Below, in pieces: positions 1-7,251 of a stretch of DNA of 39,171 nucleotides (its first letter is position 1; every line of letters starts with the position of its first letter). The translations under genes were made by a program, and so were the position numbers. The notes below the pieces were generated by a model. That model saw only the letters and a list, made by a program, of their open reading frames with translations. It ran no database searches and was not told where the DNA came from. Location of the stretch: the NCBI RefSeq assembly GCF_020054945.1, contig NZ_JAIHAU010000010.1, positions 1-39,171 of the forward strand. Reading direction: 5' to 3'. Source of the stretch: Mahella sp. (GTDB lineage Bacteria > Bacillota > Clostridia > Mahellales > Mahellaceae).

Positions 1-1
1 T

Positions 2-181
2 GTTCATGTCGGCCGTATTGCAGTACGCCATCGACCGAGTTTCAGACTAAACGGCTTTGACGTACACCCGAAGTATTTAAAGTTGTTACAGAGAAACGAT
101 GGATATGAATATCAAATATTTAACACAAAGGGGAAATACCGCATTTCTCTCGCTGCTAAAGTAGCGAGCCTCCTGCGGTGA
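2..181 (+). CDS. 3' end of an unrecognised gene (cut by window edge)
   Basis: An open frame enters from the left edge and stops with TGA at 179-181. It gives about 59 residues ending in a basic stretch (KGKYRISLAAKVASLLR). It lies 13 bp before the DUF6922-type gene in the same direction, so the two may be cotranscribed. I do not recognise the family. The residues look like ordinary coding sequence, but the fragment is too short to prove that the frame is used. Position next to an AbiE-like component makes a toxin-antitoxin or defence role possible; this is inference from context only. Confidence 0.35.
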   Translation, partial: VHVGRIAVRHRPSFRLNGFDVHPKYLKLLQRNDGYEYQIFNTKGKYRISLAAKVASLLR

Positions 182-194
182 TTTATCGTGGCAT

Positions 195-509
195 ATGTCG
201 GATAATAAGTCTACAAAAAGTATTCCCGAATGGATGGAGATCTTCTTTTGGGATATCGATATAGATCAGCTTGATGTTGACAAAAACAGCGCTTATATCA
301 TCACTCGATTGCTTAATTTGGGCAATCAGCATACGTTAAGATGGCTATTTGACACGTATAGCCAAGACGAAATATTGTATGTCGTAAAACATAGCCGCAA
401 TTTGTTGTTAAAAAACGCCATGTTCTGGAAATATTATTTTAATTTGCAAGAATCAGAAATGAAATGTTTCGAAATATTTGATTCTATGAAAGGAATTTAC
501 AGTTCTTAA
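195..509 (+). CDS. DUF6922-type small protein (antitoxin-like partner of AbiEii)
   Basis: A 104-residue protein. Residues about 10-90 carry the pattern I associate with DUF6922: a start like FFWDIDIDQLDVDKN, then LLNLGNQHTLRWLFDTYSQDEI, then VVKHSRNLLLKNAMFWKYYF. In that family the gene commonly sits directly before an AbiEii-type nucleotidyltransferase toxin, and the small protein is thought to act as the antitoxin or partner. Here no toxin gene follows: a good ribosome-binding site (AAGGAG at 508-513) and an ATG at 519 lead only into a 21-codon frame that runs through the cheW terminator. No strong Shine-Dalgarno precedes the ATG at 195, so translation may be coupled to the upstream frame ending at 181. 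Family assignment is from memory of the motif and is moderately sure; function is inferred. Confidence 0.6.
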   Translation: MSDNKSTKSIPEWMEIFFWDIDIDQLDVDKNSAYIITRLLNLGNQHTLRWLFDTYSQDEILYVVKHSRNLLLKNAMFWKYYFNLQESEMKCFEIFDSMKGIYSS

Positions 510-518
510 GGAGAAAAT

Positions 519-584
519 ATGTTTGAAAATATATACGAAAGCCCTGCAAAGCTGCTTATAATAGCGGCTTCGCAGGGCTTGTAA
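519..584 (+). pseudogene. possible 5' stub of a lost gene (21 codons)
   Basis: AAGGAG at 508-513 is followed at good spacing by ATG at 519 and a 21-codon frame ending in TAA at 582-584. From the seventh codon on, the frame is made of the cheW terminator hairpin (539-580), so it is unlikely to be a real protein. The strong ribosome-binding site right after a DUF6922-type gene is where an AbiEii toxin would be expected to start. I read it as a stub left by deletion or rearrangement; chance is the alternative. Confidence 0.25.
539..580 (-). terminator. Rho-independent terminator after cheW
   Basis: Perfect 9-bp outer stem AAGCCCTGC (539-547) with GCAGGGCTT (572-580). A second inner stem pairs 549-555 with 564-570 with one G-T wobble. 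On the minus strand it is followed by a T-rich tail (TTTCGTATATATTTT). It lies 15 bp past the cheW stop and ends the secA-prfB-cheW unit; it could also stop the convergent plus-strand genes. Confidence 0.8.
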
Positions 585-594
585 TTGTTTGCGG

Positions 595-1047
595 TCAGCT
601 TATGGCCGCCAATACCTCACGCTCATCAACTGTAAGGATTTTAGCCATATCGAGTAGTATCACCAACCTACTGTTATTTTCTACGGTACCGGTTATATAT
701 TCCTTGCCTATAGCCACAACATCGGGTATGGGCCCTATATCCTTGTCTTCCAGTCTGAGCACTTCCCGAACTTCATCCACTATAAAGGCTATCGGTTTCT
801 GGTCGGTCTCGGCTATGATAAAGCGCGTATGCTGGCTATTCTCATCATACGTTCCTAATTTAAATCGCTTTTTTAAGTCCAGCACCGGTATTACCTCGCC
901 GCGCAATTTTATTATGCCTTCTATAAATGATGGATTATTTGGCACGCGGGTTATTGCCATCGGTTTTATAATTTCGCGTATATTCATTATATCTCCGGCG
1001 TACCAGTCGTCACCCAATTTAAATACCACATATTGATAATCAGCCAT
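595..1047 (-). CDS. cheW: CheW chemotaxis coupling protein
   Basis: A 150-residue single-domain CheW protein, which bridges methyl-accepting chemoreceptors and the kinase CheA at the membrane-associated arrays. Family features are visible: N-terminal YQYVVFKLGDDWYAGDIMNIREII, the central RVPNNPSFIEGIIKLRGEVIPVLDL signature (about residues 34-58), and the RFIIAE...IAFIVDEVREVLRL block followed by ..GTVENNSRLVILLDM. I chose the ATG at 1047 because a purine-rich GAGAGGGG site precedes it and CheW homologues begin this way; an upstream in-frame ATG at 1092 would add 15 unlikely residues and overlap prfB. The gene starts 22 bp after the prfB stop and ends before a strong terminator, so it is the last gene of a secA-prfB-cheW unit. 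The flagellar genes at 33181-35901 fit a motile host. Confidence 0.93.
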   Translation of the reverse strand: MADYQYVVFKLGDDWYAGDIMNIREIIKPMAITRVPNNPSFIEGIIKLRGEVIPVLDLKKRFKLGTYDENSQHTRFIIAETDQKPIAFIVDEVREVLRLEDKDIGPIPDVVAIGKEYITGTVENNSRLVILLDMAKILTVDEREVLAAIS

Positions 1048-1069
1048 ATAGCGTCCCCTCTCTTTGAAT

Positions 1070-2189
1070 CTATGCCCTGTGCTGCTTAGCATCCATTTTT
1101 AGATATTCGCTTATAAACAGGTCTATATCACCGTCCATGACGGCGTTCACATTACCTATTTCGGCATTAGTGCGGTGATCCTTTACCATTGTATATGGCT
1201 GGAATATATACGAACGTATCTGGCTGCCCCATTCTATACGCTTTAATTCGCCCTTTATACCGTTCACCTTGGCCTGTTCCTCCTGCTCTTTCAGTTCCAG
1301 CAGCTTGGCCTTAAGCATTTTCATAGCAGTTTCTTTGTTGCTGTGCTGCGAACGCTCGTTCTGACACTGTACTACTATACCTGTAGGGATGTGCGTTATG
1401 CGTATGGCCGATTCGGTTTTATTAACGTGTTGGCCGCCAGCGCCGCTGGAACGATAGGTATCTATCTTCAGATCATCGGGATTTATCTCTATACCTGCGT
1501 CATCCTCCAGCTCAGGCATTACATCCACCGATGCAAATGATGTGTGCCGGCGGCCGGCCGCATCGAAAGGCGATATGCGCACCAGACGGTGCACACCTTT
1601 TTCTGCTTTAAGGTAACCGTAGGCATTCTCGCCTTCTACGAGGAAGGTAACGCTCTTTATGCCTGCTTCATCCCCTTCCAGAAGATCCAATACCTCGACT
1701 TTATAGCCCTTATCCTCAGCCCAGCGCGTATACATACGATAGAGCATCTGCACCCAGTCCTGAGCTTCAGTGCCGCCGGCACCCGCATGCAGCGTTATTA
1801 TGGCGTTATTGCGATCATACTGTCCGCTCAATAACGTTTCTATGCGCAGCCTCTCAAGCTCTTTTCTCAACGATGCAAGCTCGGCTGCTACTTCGCCTAC
1901 GATGGAAGCATCATCTTCCTCACGCCCCAGATCGGCCAGCGTGCGCAGATCCTCCCACTTTTGCTCTACGGCGCGCAGGTTCTGCAGTTTGTCTCTCAAC
2001 ACCTTTATGCGCTGGTTGACCTTCTGCGAGCGCTCCATATCGCTCCAGAAGGAGGGGTCAGCCATCTGCTCCTCAAGATTTTTTATCTCTTCTTCCATCC
2101 CTGCCGGGTCAAAGAGAAGCCCCCACTTCATCTATGATACCGCGCAATTCGTTTATCTGCGCGCTGTAATCTTCTAATTCCACTATCAT
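1070..2189 (-). CDS. prfB: Peptide chain release factor 2 (programmed +1 frameshift)
   Basis: RF2 reads UGA and UAA stop codons and triggers peptide release on the ribosome. The coding sequence is complement(join(1070..2110,2112..2189)), 372 residues. Translation starts at ATG 2189 after AAGGAG (2198-2203) and runs 26 codons to an in-frame TGA at 2111-2109; the ribosome must slip +1 at CTT-TGA-C to continue as ...ASL-DPAGMEEE. The stop-recognition tripeptide SPF is at about residues 206-208 and the peptidyl-hydrolase motif GGQ at about 251-253 (within RSSGAGGQHVNKTESA), almost the same positions as in E. coli RF2. Without the shift only a 26-residue peptide would be made; an internal ATG at 2131 could otherwise be mistaken for the start. 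The gene lies 28 bp downstream of secA, the usual order in Firmicutes, and 22 bp before cheW. Autoregulated: low RF2 favours the frameshift. Confidence 0.97.
2108..2126 (-). promoter_or_regulatory. RF2 recoding site (CTT TGA C)
   Basis: Read on the minus strand the zero-frame codons are GTG GGG GCT TCT CTT TGA C. CTT (2114-2112) is the slippery codon and TGA (2111-2109) the zero-frame stop; skipping the T at 2111 gives GAC and the long RF2 frame. The GGGGG run at 2124-2120 is the Shine-Dalgarno-like stimulator, here 5 nt before CTT versus 3 nt in E. coli. CTTTGAC is the classic heptanucleotide, so the mechanism is established; use in this organism is inferred from the intact second frame. Confidence 0.95.
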
Positions 2190-2217
2190 ATAATCATCTC
2201 CTTAAACATTGTAATTT

Positions 2218-4737
2218 TTATGCTATTTTCCCGCAACATTCCTTGTATTTTTTACCGCTGCCGCACGGGCACGGGTCATTGCGGCCGATCTTTTTACCGG
2301 CTCTTTTAACCGTCTGCGGCCTGCTTCCTTCGTCGCCATGGCTGGCCGATGCGGGCTTGGCCACTTGCTCCCTTTCCGGCGGCTTCTCCACCTTAACGTG
2401 ATACAATAAAGTAACGGTATCCTCCTGTATGCTGTGGATCATCTGCTGGAACATGTCATAGCCTTCTATCTTGTATTCCACCAGCGGGTCGCGCTGACCG
2501 TAAGCTCTTAGCCCTATGCCATCGCGCAAGCGATCCATATCATCGAGGTGATCCATCCACTTCTGATCGACCACTTTGAGCATTATCACGCGCTCGAGCT
2601 CGCGCATGGTTTCCTCGCCTATCTCTTTTTCGCGCTTATCGTACAGCTCATATGCCATGTTGACCAGGCGCTCGGTGAATTCATCGCGCGTCAGGTTTTC
2701 CTTATCCTCTTCGCTTATCGTCAAAGCGCCGGCCGGCAGGAACAGATGCCCCAAATGCTCGGCTAATCCCTCGATATCCCATTCCTCGGGGTGCGGGCTG
2801 TTAGAAGTGTATAATTTAACAGCCTCTTCCACCAGCGATTTTATCATATCCAATATGGAATCCTTAAGGTTTTCTCCCTCGAGCACCTGGCGGCGCTGCT
2901 TGTATATGACCTCGCGCTGCACATTCAATACGTTGTCATATTCCAGCAGCTGCTTGCGTATATCGAAGTTCTTGCCCTCCACACGCTTCTGCGCGGCTTC
3001 TATTTGCTTGGTAAGCATAGCATTTTCTATGGGGGTATCATCGTCCATGCCTAGAGCATCCACCAGGCTCATAATCCGCTCCGATCCGAACAGCCTTAAG
3101 AGATCGTCTTCCAGCGAGAGATAGAAACGCGATGAGCCGGGATCGCCCTGGCGCCCCGAACGGCCGCGCAACTGATTGTCTATGCGCCGGCTCTCGTGCC
3201 TTTCGGTGCCGATGACATGTAATCCGCCCTTTTGAGCTACACCTTCACCCAGCACTATATCGGTACCGCGTCCGGCCATATTGGTGGCTATGGTAACTGC
3301 TCCTGGCTGGCCGGCTTTGGCTATAATCTCGGCCTCTTTCTCGTGATATTTGGCGTTCAACACCTGATGGGGTATGCCGCGTTGCTCCAGCATCCGGCTG
3401 AGTTTCTCAGACTTCTCTATTGATATAGTACCCACCAGCACCGGCTGGCCATTGGCGTGGCGCTGGGCTATCTCTTCGGTTACAGCCTTGAATTTGGCAT
3501 CCTCGGTACGGTATATGACATCGGGATAATCCTTGCGAATCATAGGCATATTTGTAGGTATAACCACGACGTCCAGGCTATATATGGACTGAAACTCTTC
3601 TTCCTCGGTCTTGGCGGTACCGGTCATGCCGGCCAGTTTTTTGTACATCCTGAAATAATTCTGGAATGTTATAGTAGCCAGCGTGCGGCTCTCGCGCTGC
3701 ACCCGCACACCTTCTTTGGCCTCTATGGCCTGGTGCAGCCCATCGCTGTAACGGCGGCCAAACATAAGCCTGCCGGTGAATTCATCCACTATGATGACCT
3801 CGTTGTCTTTGACGACATAATCGACATCGCGGCGCATCAGCACATGTGCTTTTATGGCCTGTATTATATTATGCAGCAGCTCGGTATTCTCCATATCGGT
3901 TATATTATCAACATTGAAGAAGTGCTCTGCTTTACGCGAGCCTTCTTCGGTAAGCGATATGGTCTTGGCCTTCTCGTCCACCTCATAGTCGACGTCCTTA
4001 GTCAGGCGCATTGCAAATTTATCCGCCTTATAATACAGCTCGGTGGACTTCTGCCCGGCACCGGATATAATAAGCGGCGTCCGCGCCTCGTCTATCAATA
4101 TGCTGTCGACCTCATCGACTATGGCATAATTGAGCCCGCGCTGCACCATATTTTCTTTATATATGACCATATTGTCACGCAGGTAATCGAATCCGAATTC
4201 ATTATTAGTCCCATAGGTTATATCTGCCGCATAGGCCTCCTGCCGGGCCGCACTGTCCATATCATGCTGAATGAGGCCCACCTTCAAACCCAAAAATTCG
4301 TATATCTTGCCCATCCATTCGCGGTCGCGGCGTGCCAGATAATCGTTGACAGTCACTATATGCACACCCTCACCGGTCAAGGCATTGAGATAGGCCGGTA
4401 ACGTGGCCACCAGCGTTTTGCCCTCGCCGGTCTTCATTTCGGCTATACGCCCCTGATGCAGCACGATACCGCCCAAGAGCTGCACAGGAAAATGGCGCAT
4501 GCCCAACGTGCGCACCGATGCCTCGCGCACCACTGCGAATGCTTCGGGCAGTATATCGTCCAACGTTTCGCCCTGCTTTAAGCGCTGTTTGAATTCGTCA
4601 GTCTTTGCTCTCAATTCGCTGTCGCTCAAAGCCTTTATCTGTGACTCAAGCGCTTCTATAGCCTCAACGGTCTTTTGCAACCGCTTTACTTCTTTTTCAT
4701 TCTGATCTCCAAATATTTTAGCCAATATATTAGGCAT
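2218..4737 (-). CDS. secA: Preprotein translocase ATPase SecA
   Basis: An 839-residue SecA, the motor that pushes unfolded preproteins through SecYEG using ATP. Visible: DEAD-like NBD1 with Walker [12 protein letters not shown] (about 101-111), the ARRDREWMG and [17 protein letters not shown] motifs, Walker [20 protein letters not shown], the preprotein cross-linking region, NBD2 with [13 protein letters not shown] and the [23 protein letters not shown] block, the helical wing, and a C-terminal zinc-binding SEC-C tail ([13 protein letters not shown], about 823-835). The length is normal. The start at ATG 4737 is preceded by AAGGTGAT and gives the usual short N-terminal helix. It is the first gene of the secA-prfB-cheW unit, with its own sigma-A-type promoter about 60 bp upstream. 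Confidence 0.98.
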   Translation of the reverse strand: MPNILAKIFGDQNEKEVKRLQKTVEAIEALESQIKALSDSELRAKTDEFKQRLKQGETLDDILPEAFAVVREASVRTLGMRHFPVQLLGGIVLHQGRIAEMKTGEGKTLVATLPAYLNALTGEGVHIVTVNDYLARRDREWMGKIYEFLGLKVGLIQHDMDSAARQEAYAADITYGTNNEFGFDYLRDNMVIYKENMVQRGLNYAIVDEVDSILIDEARTPLIISGAGQKSTELYYKADKFAMRLTKDVDYEVDEKAKTISLTEEGSRKAEHFFNVDNITDMENTELLHNIIQAIKAHVLMRRDVDYVVKDNEVIIVDEFTGRLMFGRRYSDGLHQAIEAKEGVRVQRESRTLATITFQNYFRMYKKLAGMTGTAKTEEEEFQSIYSLDVVVIPTNMPMIRKDYPDVIYRTEDAKFKAVTEEIAQRHANGQPVLVGTISIEKSEKLSRMLEQRGIPHQVLNAKYHEKEAEIIAKAGQPGAVTIATNMAGRGTDIVLGEGVAQKGGLHVIGTERHESRRIDNQLRGRSGRQGDPGSSRFYLSLEDDLLRLFGSERIMSLVDALGMDDDTPIENAMLTKQIEAAQKRVEGKNFDIRKQLLEYDNVLNVQREVIYKQRRQVLEGENLKDSILDMIKSLVEEAVKLYTSNSPHPEEWDIEGLAEHLGHLFLPAGALTISEEDKENLTRDEFTERLVNMAYELYDKREKEIGEETMRELERVIMLKVVDQKWMDHLDDMDRLRDGIGLRAYGQRDPLVEYKIEGYDMFQQMIHSIQEDTVTLLYHVKVEKPPEREQVAKPASASHGDEGSRPQTVKRAGKKIGRNDPCPCGSGKKYKECCGKIA

Positions 4738-4795
4738 TATATATCACCTTCTTAAAAATTAAAAACATAGAATTATACACAAATCTACATTTTAT

Positions 4796-4824
4796 ATTGT
4801 AACACCTTGAGCCACTTAAAACAA
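4796..4824 (-). promoter_or_regulatory. Sigma-A-type promoter for secA
   Basis: On the minus strand, -35 TTGTTT (4824-4819), a 17-bp spacer, then -10 TACAAT (4801-4796). The start site would be near 4789, leaving a leader of about 50 nt to the secA ATG. Called from sequence match only. Confidence 0.55.
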
Positions 4825-4897
4825 GACGCGGTAAAAACAAATAAATTGTTAAGTCAGAGTGTGCGGCTTAGCCATTTATTATAGTCTTGCTATAATA

Positions 4898-4925
4898 TTG
4901 CAAAATAAAAAACCTGTGCTATAAT
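4898..4925 (+). promoter_or_regulatory. Sigma-A-type promoter for sdpR-sdpI
   Basis: -35 TTGCAA (4898-4903), 16-bp spacer, perfect -10 TATAAT (4920-4925). The start point would be near 4932, inside the operator described next. The leader is about 43 nt. Confidence 0.65.
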
Positions 4926-4960
4926 ATATTTAGATGATTTTCTAAGTATCTAAATATATT
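4923..4960. promoter_or_regulatory. Operator: perfect 13-bp inverted repeat before sdpR
   Basis: AATATATTTAGAT (4923-4935) and its exact complement ATCTAAATATATT (4948-4960) are separated by 12 bp. The left arm overlaps the -10 box and the expected transcription start, so a bound dimer would block RNA polymerase. ArsR-family regulators of the SdpR type bind such sites and repress their own operon, so this is the probable SdpR autorepression site. Confidence 0.65.
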
Positions 4961-4974
4961 GGGTGGTGATTTAC

Positions 4975-5253
4975 ATGATGGGCATTGTACTCAAGGCTCT
5001 AGGCGACGAGACACGACGACGCATTCTCGAAATGTTAAAGGACAGGGATATGACAGCCGGCGAAATAGCTGAGCATTTTGATATAACCAAGTTCAGCATA
5101 TCCCACCACCTTAACATATTAAAGCAGGCTGGGTTAGTTTTAGATGAACGCAAAGGACAAAATATTTATTATTCCATCAATACATCGGTGATGGAGGATA
5201 CATTGGAATGGTTTATGAATATTATGAATGTTAAAAATGAGGAGGAGTCTTAA
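4975..5253 (+). CDS. sdpR: ArsR-family repressor, SdpR type
   Basis: A 92-residue winged-helix regulator. LKALGDETRRRILEMLKDRDMTAGEIAEHFDITKFSISHHLNILKQAGLVLDERKGQNIYYSIN is the standard ArsR/SdpR core, with recognition helix around ITKFSISHHLNILK. It lacks the metal-binding ELCVCDL helix of ArsR/SmtB sensors, which fits SdpR-type autorepressors controlled by a partner membrane protein. I chose ATG 4975, with GGTGGTG just before it; ATG 4978 is possible, and the GTG at 4963 has no ribosome-binding site. The next gene, sdpI, starts 2 bp after this stop. In B. subtilis, SdpI bound to the SdpC toxin sequesters SdpR at the membrane and so turns on the pair. The operator overlapping the promoter fits autorepression. 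Confidence 0.88.
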   Translation: MMGIVLKALGDETRRRILEMLKDRDMTAGEIAEHFDITKFSISHHLNILKQAGLVLDERKGQNIYYSINTSVMEDTLEWFMNIMNVKNEEES

Positions 5254-5254
5254 C

Positions 5255-5917
5255 ATGGATGAAGGCCGCTATGACATACATCAGGAATTAAAAAGCGATA
5301 TATGGCTTATAATCATAATAGCAGTGGCTCTGTTATCGGCCATTGCTGTGTACGGCCGTCTGCCTGATAAAATACCTATGCACTGGAACATCAACGGTGA
5401 AATCGACAGTTACGGCGGAAAAGGCACTATATTTTTGTTGCCTCTGATGAATGCCGGCATATATGCGCTTATGCTGCTAATCCCCCTTATAGACCCGAGA
5501 CGAAACAACTATGGCAAATTCAAAGGCGCTTATCGGATTATGAGGGCTGTACTTGTGATACTTTTTACCGTAATATACGGAGTCGTAATGCTGGCTTCTT
5601 TGGGTTATAAGGTAAAGGTGGATTTCGTAATAACGTTCAGCATTTCCCTCATATTCATCGTCTTTGGCAATTATATGGGCAAGATAAGGCATAATTATTT
5701 CGTAGGCATAAGAACACCATGGACATTGGCTGATGAAGATGTATGGCTTAAGACCCACCGTCTGGGCGGTCGGTTATTCGTTCTGGCTGGCATATTAAGC
5801 ATGATAGGATCATTCATCGGAGGCATATCGGCATTCGTATTGATGATGGTAGCCGTCGCTGTAGCGGCGCTGATACCGACAATATATTCATATATAATAT
5901 ACAGCCGGACGCACTAA
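5255..5917 (+). CDS. sdpI: SdpI-family integral membrane protein (immunity/signal)
   Basis: A 220-residue protein with about six membrane segments. The N-terminal part matches the DUF1648 pattern (YGRLPDKIPMHWNINGEIDSYGGK, about residues 33-56). The C-terminal part has the SdpI signature NYFVGIRTPWTLADEDVWLKTHRLGGRLFVLAG, roughly residues 148-180. In B. subtilis SdpI gives immunity to the SdpC killing factor and acts as the receptor that captures the repressor SdpR. The start is ATG 5255 with GGAGGAG at 5241-5247, 2 bp after the sdpR stop, so the two genes are translationally linked. No sdpA, sdpB or sdpC is visible in the window; such orphan sdpRI pairs are common and may sense foreign toxins or envelope stress. 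Followed by a terminator at 5927-5949. Confidence 0.88.
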   Translation: MDEGRYDIHQELKSDIWLIIIIAVALLSAIAVYGRLPDKIPMHWNINGEIDSYGGKGTIFLLPLMNAGIYALMLLIPLIDPRRNNYGKFKGAYRIMRAVLVILFTVIYGVVMLASLGYKVKVDFVITFSISLIFIVFGNYMGKIRHNYFVGIRTPWTLADEDVWLKTHRLGGRLFVLAGILSMIGSFIGGISAFVLMMVAVAVAALIPTIYSYIIYSRTH

Positions 5918-5926
5918 AAACGAAAC

Positions 5927-5949
5927 CCGGGGGTAATTCCCCGGATTTT
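5927..5949. terminator. Bidirectional terminator between sdpI and the SGNH gene
   Basis: Stem CCGGGG (5927-5932) with CCCCGG (5939-5944), 6-nt loop, then ATTTTA on the plus strand and GTTTCGTTTTT on the minus strand. It lies between two convergent stops (5917 and 5960) and can serve both. Confidence 0.75.
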
Positions 5950-5959
5950 AATGTTGCTT

Positions 5960-6586
5960 TTATAATGCTTCCACAGCCCGCAGCCAAGATTGTGCTATAA
6001 GCGCATGGCCGGCAGGCGATGGATGTACGCCGTCGGGCAGCCAAAAGCTGGGCTCCCTTTGCGCTGCTGCCTGAGCAAATATACCGTCCAGCGGTACGAA
6101 TATGGCATCGAATTCCCTGGCCAGTCTGCGCACAGCATGTATCTTGGGATCCAAGTCCTCTCTCCATTTGGCCCGGTCTTCCGGCACAGGCAAAACAAAC
6201 GGCTCGCATATTATCAAATTGGCGTTCAGTTGCGTTTTCACTTGTTGCAAAATATAGCGATAATCTGACTCAAACCTTTCCACCGATGTTGGATCATCGC
6301 TGTCATAACGCCGCCAGCAGTCATTAATGCCTATGAGTATGGATACCCATGTGGGCTTTAAGGCTATACAGTCCCTCGTCCAGCGTTCTTTTAAATCTTT
6401 CACCCTGTTGCCGCTTATCCCTTTGTTTATAAACCTAATATGCTTTGCGGGATGTGCAGCGGATAACCATGCTGCTGTTATCATAGGATAGCCCATGCCA
6501 AGATCAGCATCATTGTTATAATCTCGGCCTGCGTCGGTTACGCTGTCTCCTTGAAACAGTACTACTGCGTTATCTTCTATAAGCAT
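5960..6586 (-). CDS. SGNH/GDSL-family esterase, probable carbohydrate deacetylase
   Basis: A 208-residue intracellular SGNH hydrolase without a signal peptide. The four blocks are clear: GDSVTD (nucleophile Ser, about residue 15), GISGN (oxyanion Gly), GINDCWR (Asn of block III) and DGVHPSPAGH (catalytic Asp and His of block V, near residues 186-189). The family removes acyl groups, and close relatives act on acetylated sugars or oligosaccharides. The start is ATG 6586 after AAGGAGGGG. It lies on the same strand as and downstream of the GH31 alpha-xylosidase and sugar-uptake genes, so deacetylation of imported xylo-oligosaccharides is a reasonable inference. A YvlD-like cassette of opposite strand now separates it from the GH31 gene (see the 18-bp repeats). 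It has its own promoter at 6622-6650. Confidence 0.85.
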   Translation of the reverse strand: MLIEDNAVVLFQGDSVTDAGRDYNNDADLGMGYPMITAAWLSAAHPAKHIRFINKGISGNRVKDLKERWTRDCIALKPTWVSILIGINDCWRRYDSDDPTSVERFESDYRYILQQVKTQLNANLIICEPFVLPVPEDRAKWREDLDPKIHAVRRLAREFDAIFVPLDGIFAQAAAQREPSFWLPDGVHPSPAGHALIAQSWLRAVEAL

Positions 6587-6621
6587 ATCAACCCCTCCTT
6601 GCCCGAATTATTTTCCACACT

Positions 6622-6650
6622 ATTGTATCACTACACCAAGACTATCGCAA
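6622..6650 (-). promoter_or_regulatory. Sigma-A-type promoter for the SGNH gene
   Basis: On the minus strand, -35 TTGCGA (6650-6645), 17-bp spacer, -10 TACAAT (6627-6622). The last two bases of the -35 overlap the end of an 18-bp repeat that is also present at the 3' end of the GH31 gene. Confidence 0.5.
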
Positions 6651-6666
6651 ACGGCAGTTTATCCGA
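6649..6666. repeat. 18-bp direct repeat, copy 1
   Basis: AAACGGCAGTTTATCCGA, identical to 7234-7251. This copy lies upstream of the SGNH gene; the other copy covers the stop codon of the GH31 gene. The two bracket the YvlD-like gene and its terminator. Confidence 0.9.
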
Positions 6667-6691
6667 ATAATATATACGCAAAAAGTTTAGC

Positions 6692-6720
6692 TTGTAAAAT
6701 ATCTACACTTAAGTTATAAT
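6692..6720 (+). promoter_or_regulatory. Sigma-A-type promoter for the YvlD-like gene
   Basis: -35 TTGTAA (6692-6697), 17-bp spacer, perfect -10 TATAAT (6715-6720). A 16-bp palindrome TAGAAAAATTTTTCTA at 6728-6743 covers the expected start point and may be an operator. Confidence 0.65.
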
Positions 6721-6727
6721 ATAAGTA

Positions 6728-6743
6728 TAGAAAAATTTTTCTA
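6728..6743. promoter_or_regulatory. Palindrome at the YvlD-gene start point (possible operator)
   Basis: TAGAAAAA followed directly by TTTTTCTA, an unbroken 8+8 bp palindrome 7 bp after the -10 box and about 22 bp before the ATG. Position fits a repressor site; its AT-rich make-up means chance is possible. Confidence 0.3.
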
Positions 6744-6765
6744 AATAGAGTAGGAGATGACAGAC

Positions 6766-7092
6766 ATGATACGCGCTATTATTAAACTCATAATTTCAGC
6801 AATAGTATTGCTGATAGTAGGTGCTATAGTGCCCGGATTCAGTGTGGCAGGTTTTTGGGGTGCCATCGTTGCATCAATAGTCATAATCGGACTCAGTTAT
6901 TTGGTAACGATGTTGTTTGGGAAGGATATATCGCCCTATGGAAGGGGCTTTATAAGCTTTTTATTATCTGCTGTTGTGCTATATCTCTCTCAATTCATCG
7001 TTTCTTCAATAGACATGAACGTCTTAGGAGCATTATTGGCGTCTTTCGTTATAGGTCTTGCTGATGCTTTTGTACCCACACAGTTTAGATGA
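6766..7092 (+). CDS. YvlD-like small membrane protein (phage holin family 4 superfamily)
   Basis: A 108-residue, four-helix membrane protein: helices at about 3-23, 28-48, 60-80 and 85-103, with the short loop FGKDISPYGRG between the second and third. This layout and the start MIRAIIKLIISAIVLLIVGAIVPGF match the YvlD / Phage_holin_4_2 family, whose members in Firmicutes are chromosomal, of unknown function, and often induced by envelope stress. I chose ATG 6766 because AGGAG (6752-6756) lies 9 nt before it; the ATG at 6757 abuts the Shine-Dalgarno. It has its own promoter and terminator and lies on the opposite strand to its neighbours, between two copies of an 18-bp repeat, as if inserted into the sugar-utilisation locus. 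Not a prophage gene as far as the context shows. Confidence 0.75.
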   Translation: MIRAIIKLIISAIVLLIVGAIVPGFSVAGFWGAIVASIVIIGLSYLVTMLFGKDISPYGRGFISFLLSAVVLYLSQFIVSSIDMNVLGALLASFVIGLADAFVPTQFR

Positions 7093-7157
7093 CCTATAAG
7101 GAAAGAATGTATTGGCATTCGTCTTGATGATGGTATTCGTTACTTATATAATTTTGC

Positions 7158-7203
7158 ATAAAGCACAAAAATCCGGAGTAATTCCCGGATTTTTGTGCTT
7201 TAT
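7158..7203. terminator. Strong bidirectional terminator, 19-bp perfect stem
   Basis: Positions 7158-7176 pair perfectly with 7185-7203 around an 8-nt loop (AGTAATTC). The A and T runs inside the stem make it usable in both directions. It lies between the convergent ends of the YvlD-like gene (7092) and the GH31 gene (7244). Its loop and closing bases (GTAATTCCC..CGGATTTT) resemble those of the terminator at 5927-5949. Confidence 0.85.
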
Positions 7204-7233
7204 AACGCTTGATAATGTTGTGCATAACAGTGT

Positions 7234-7251
7234 AAACGGCAGTTTATCCGA
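7234..7251. repeat. 18-bp direct repeat, copy 2
   Basis: Identical to 6649-6666. This copy includes the stop codon and last codons of the GH31 gene. Confidence 0.9.

Noticed and set aside
3457-4401. Long plus-strand frame (314 codons) opposite secA
   Set aside because: It lies wholly antisense to a complete secA with all motifs, has no ribosome-binding site and no recognisable domain; it is a by-product of codon bias.
5228-5254. Earlier ATG for SdpI
   Set aside because: It lies inside sdpR without a ribosome-binding site; ATG 5255 has GGAGGAG at proper spacing.
6766-7092. Prophage lysis (holin) gene
   Set aside because: The family name includes phage holins, but no endolysin or other phage gene is nearby; a chromosomal YvlD-like protein is more likely.
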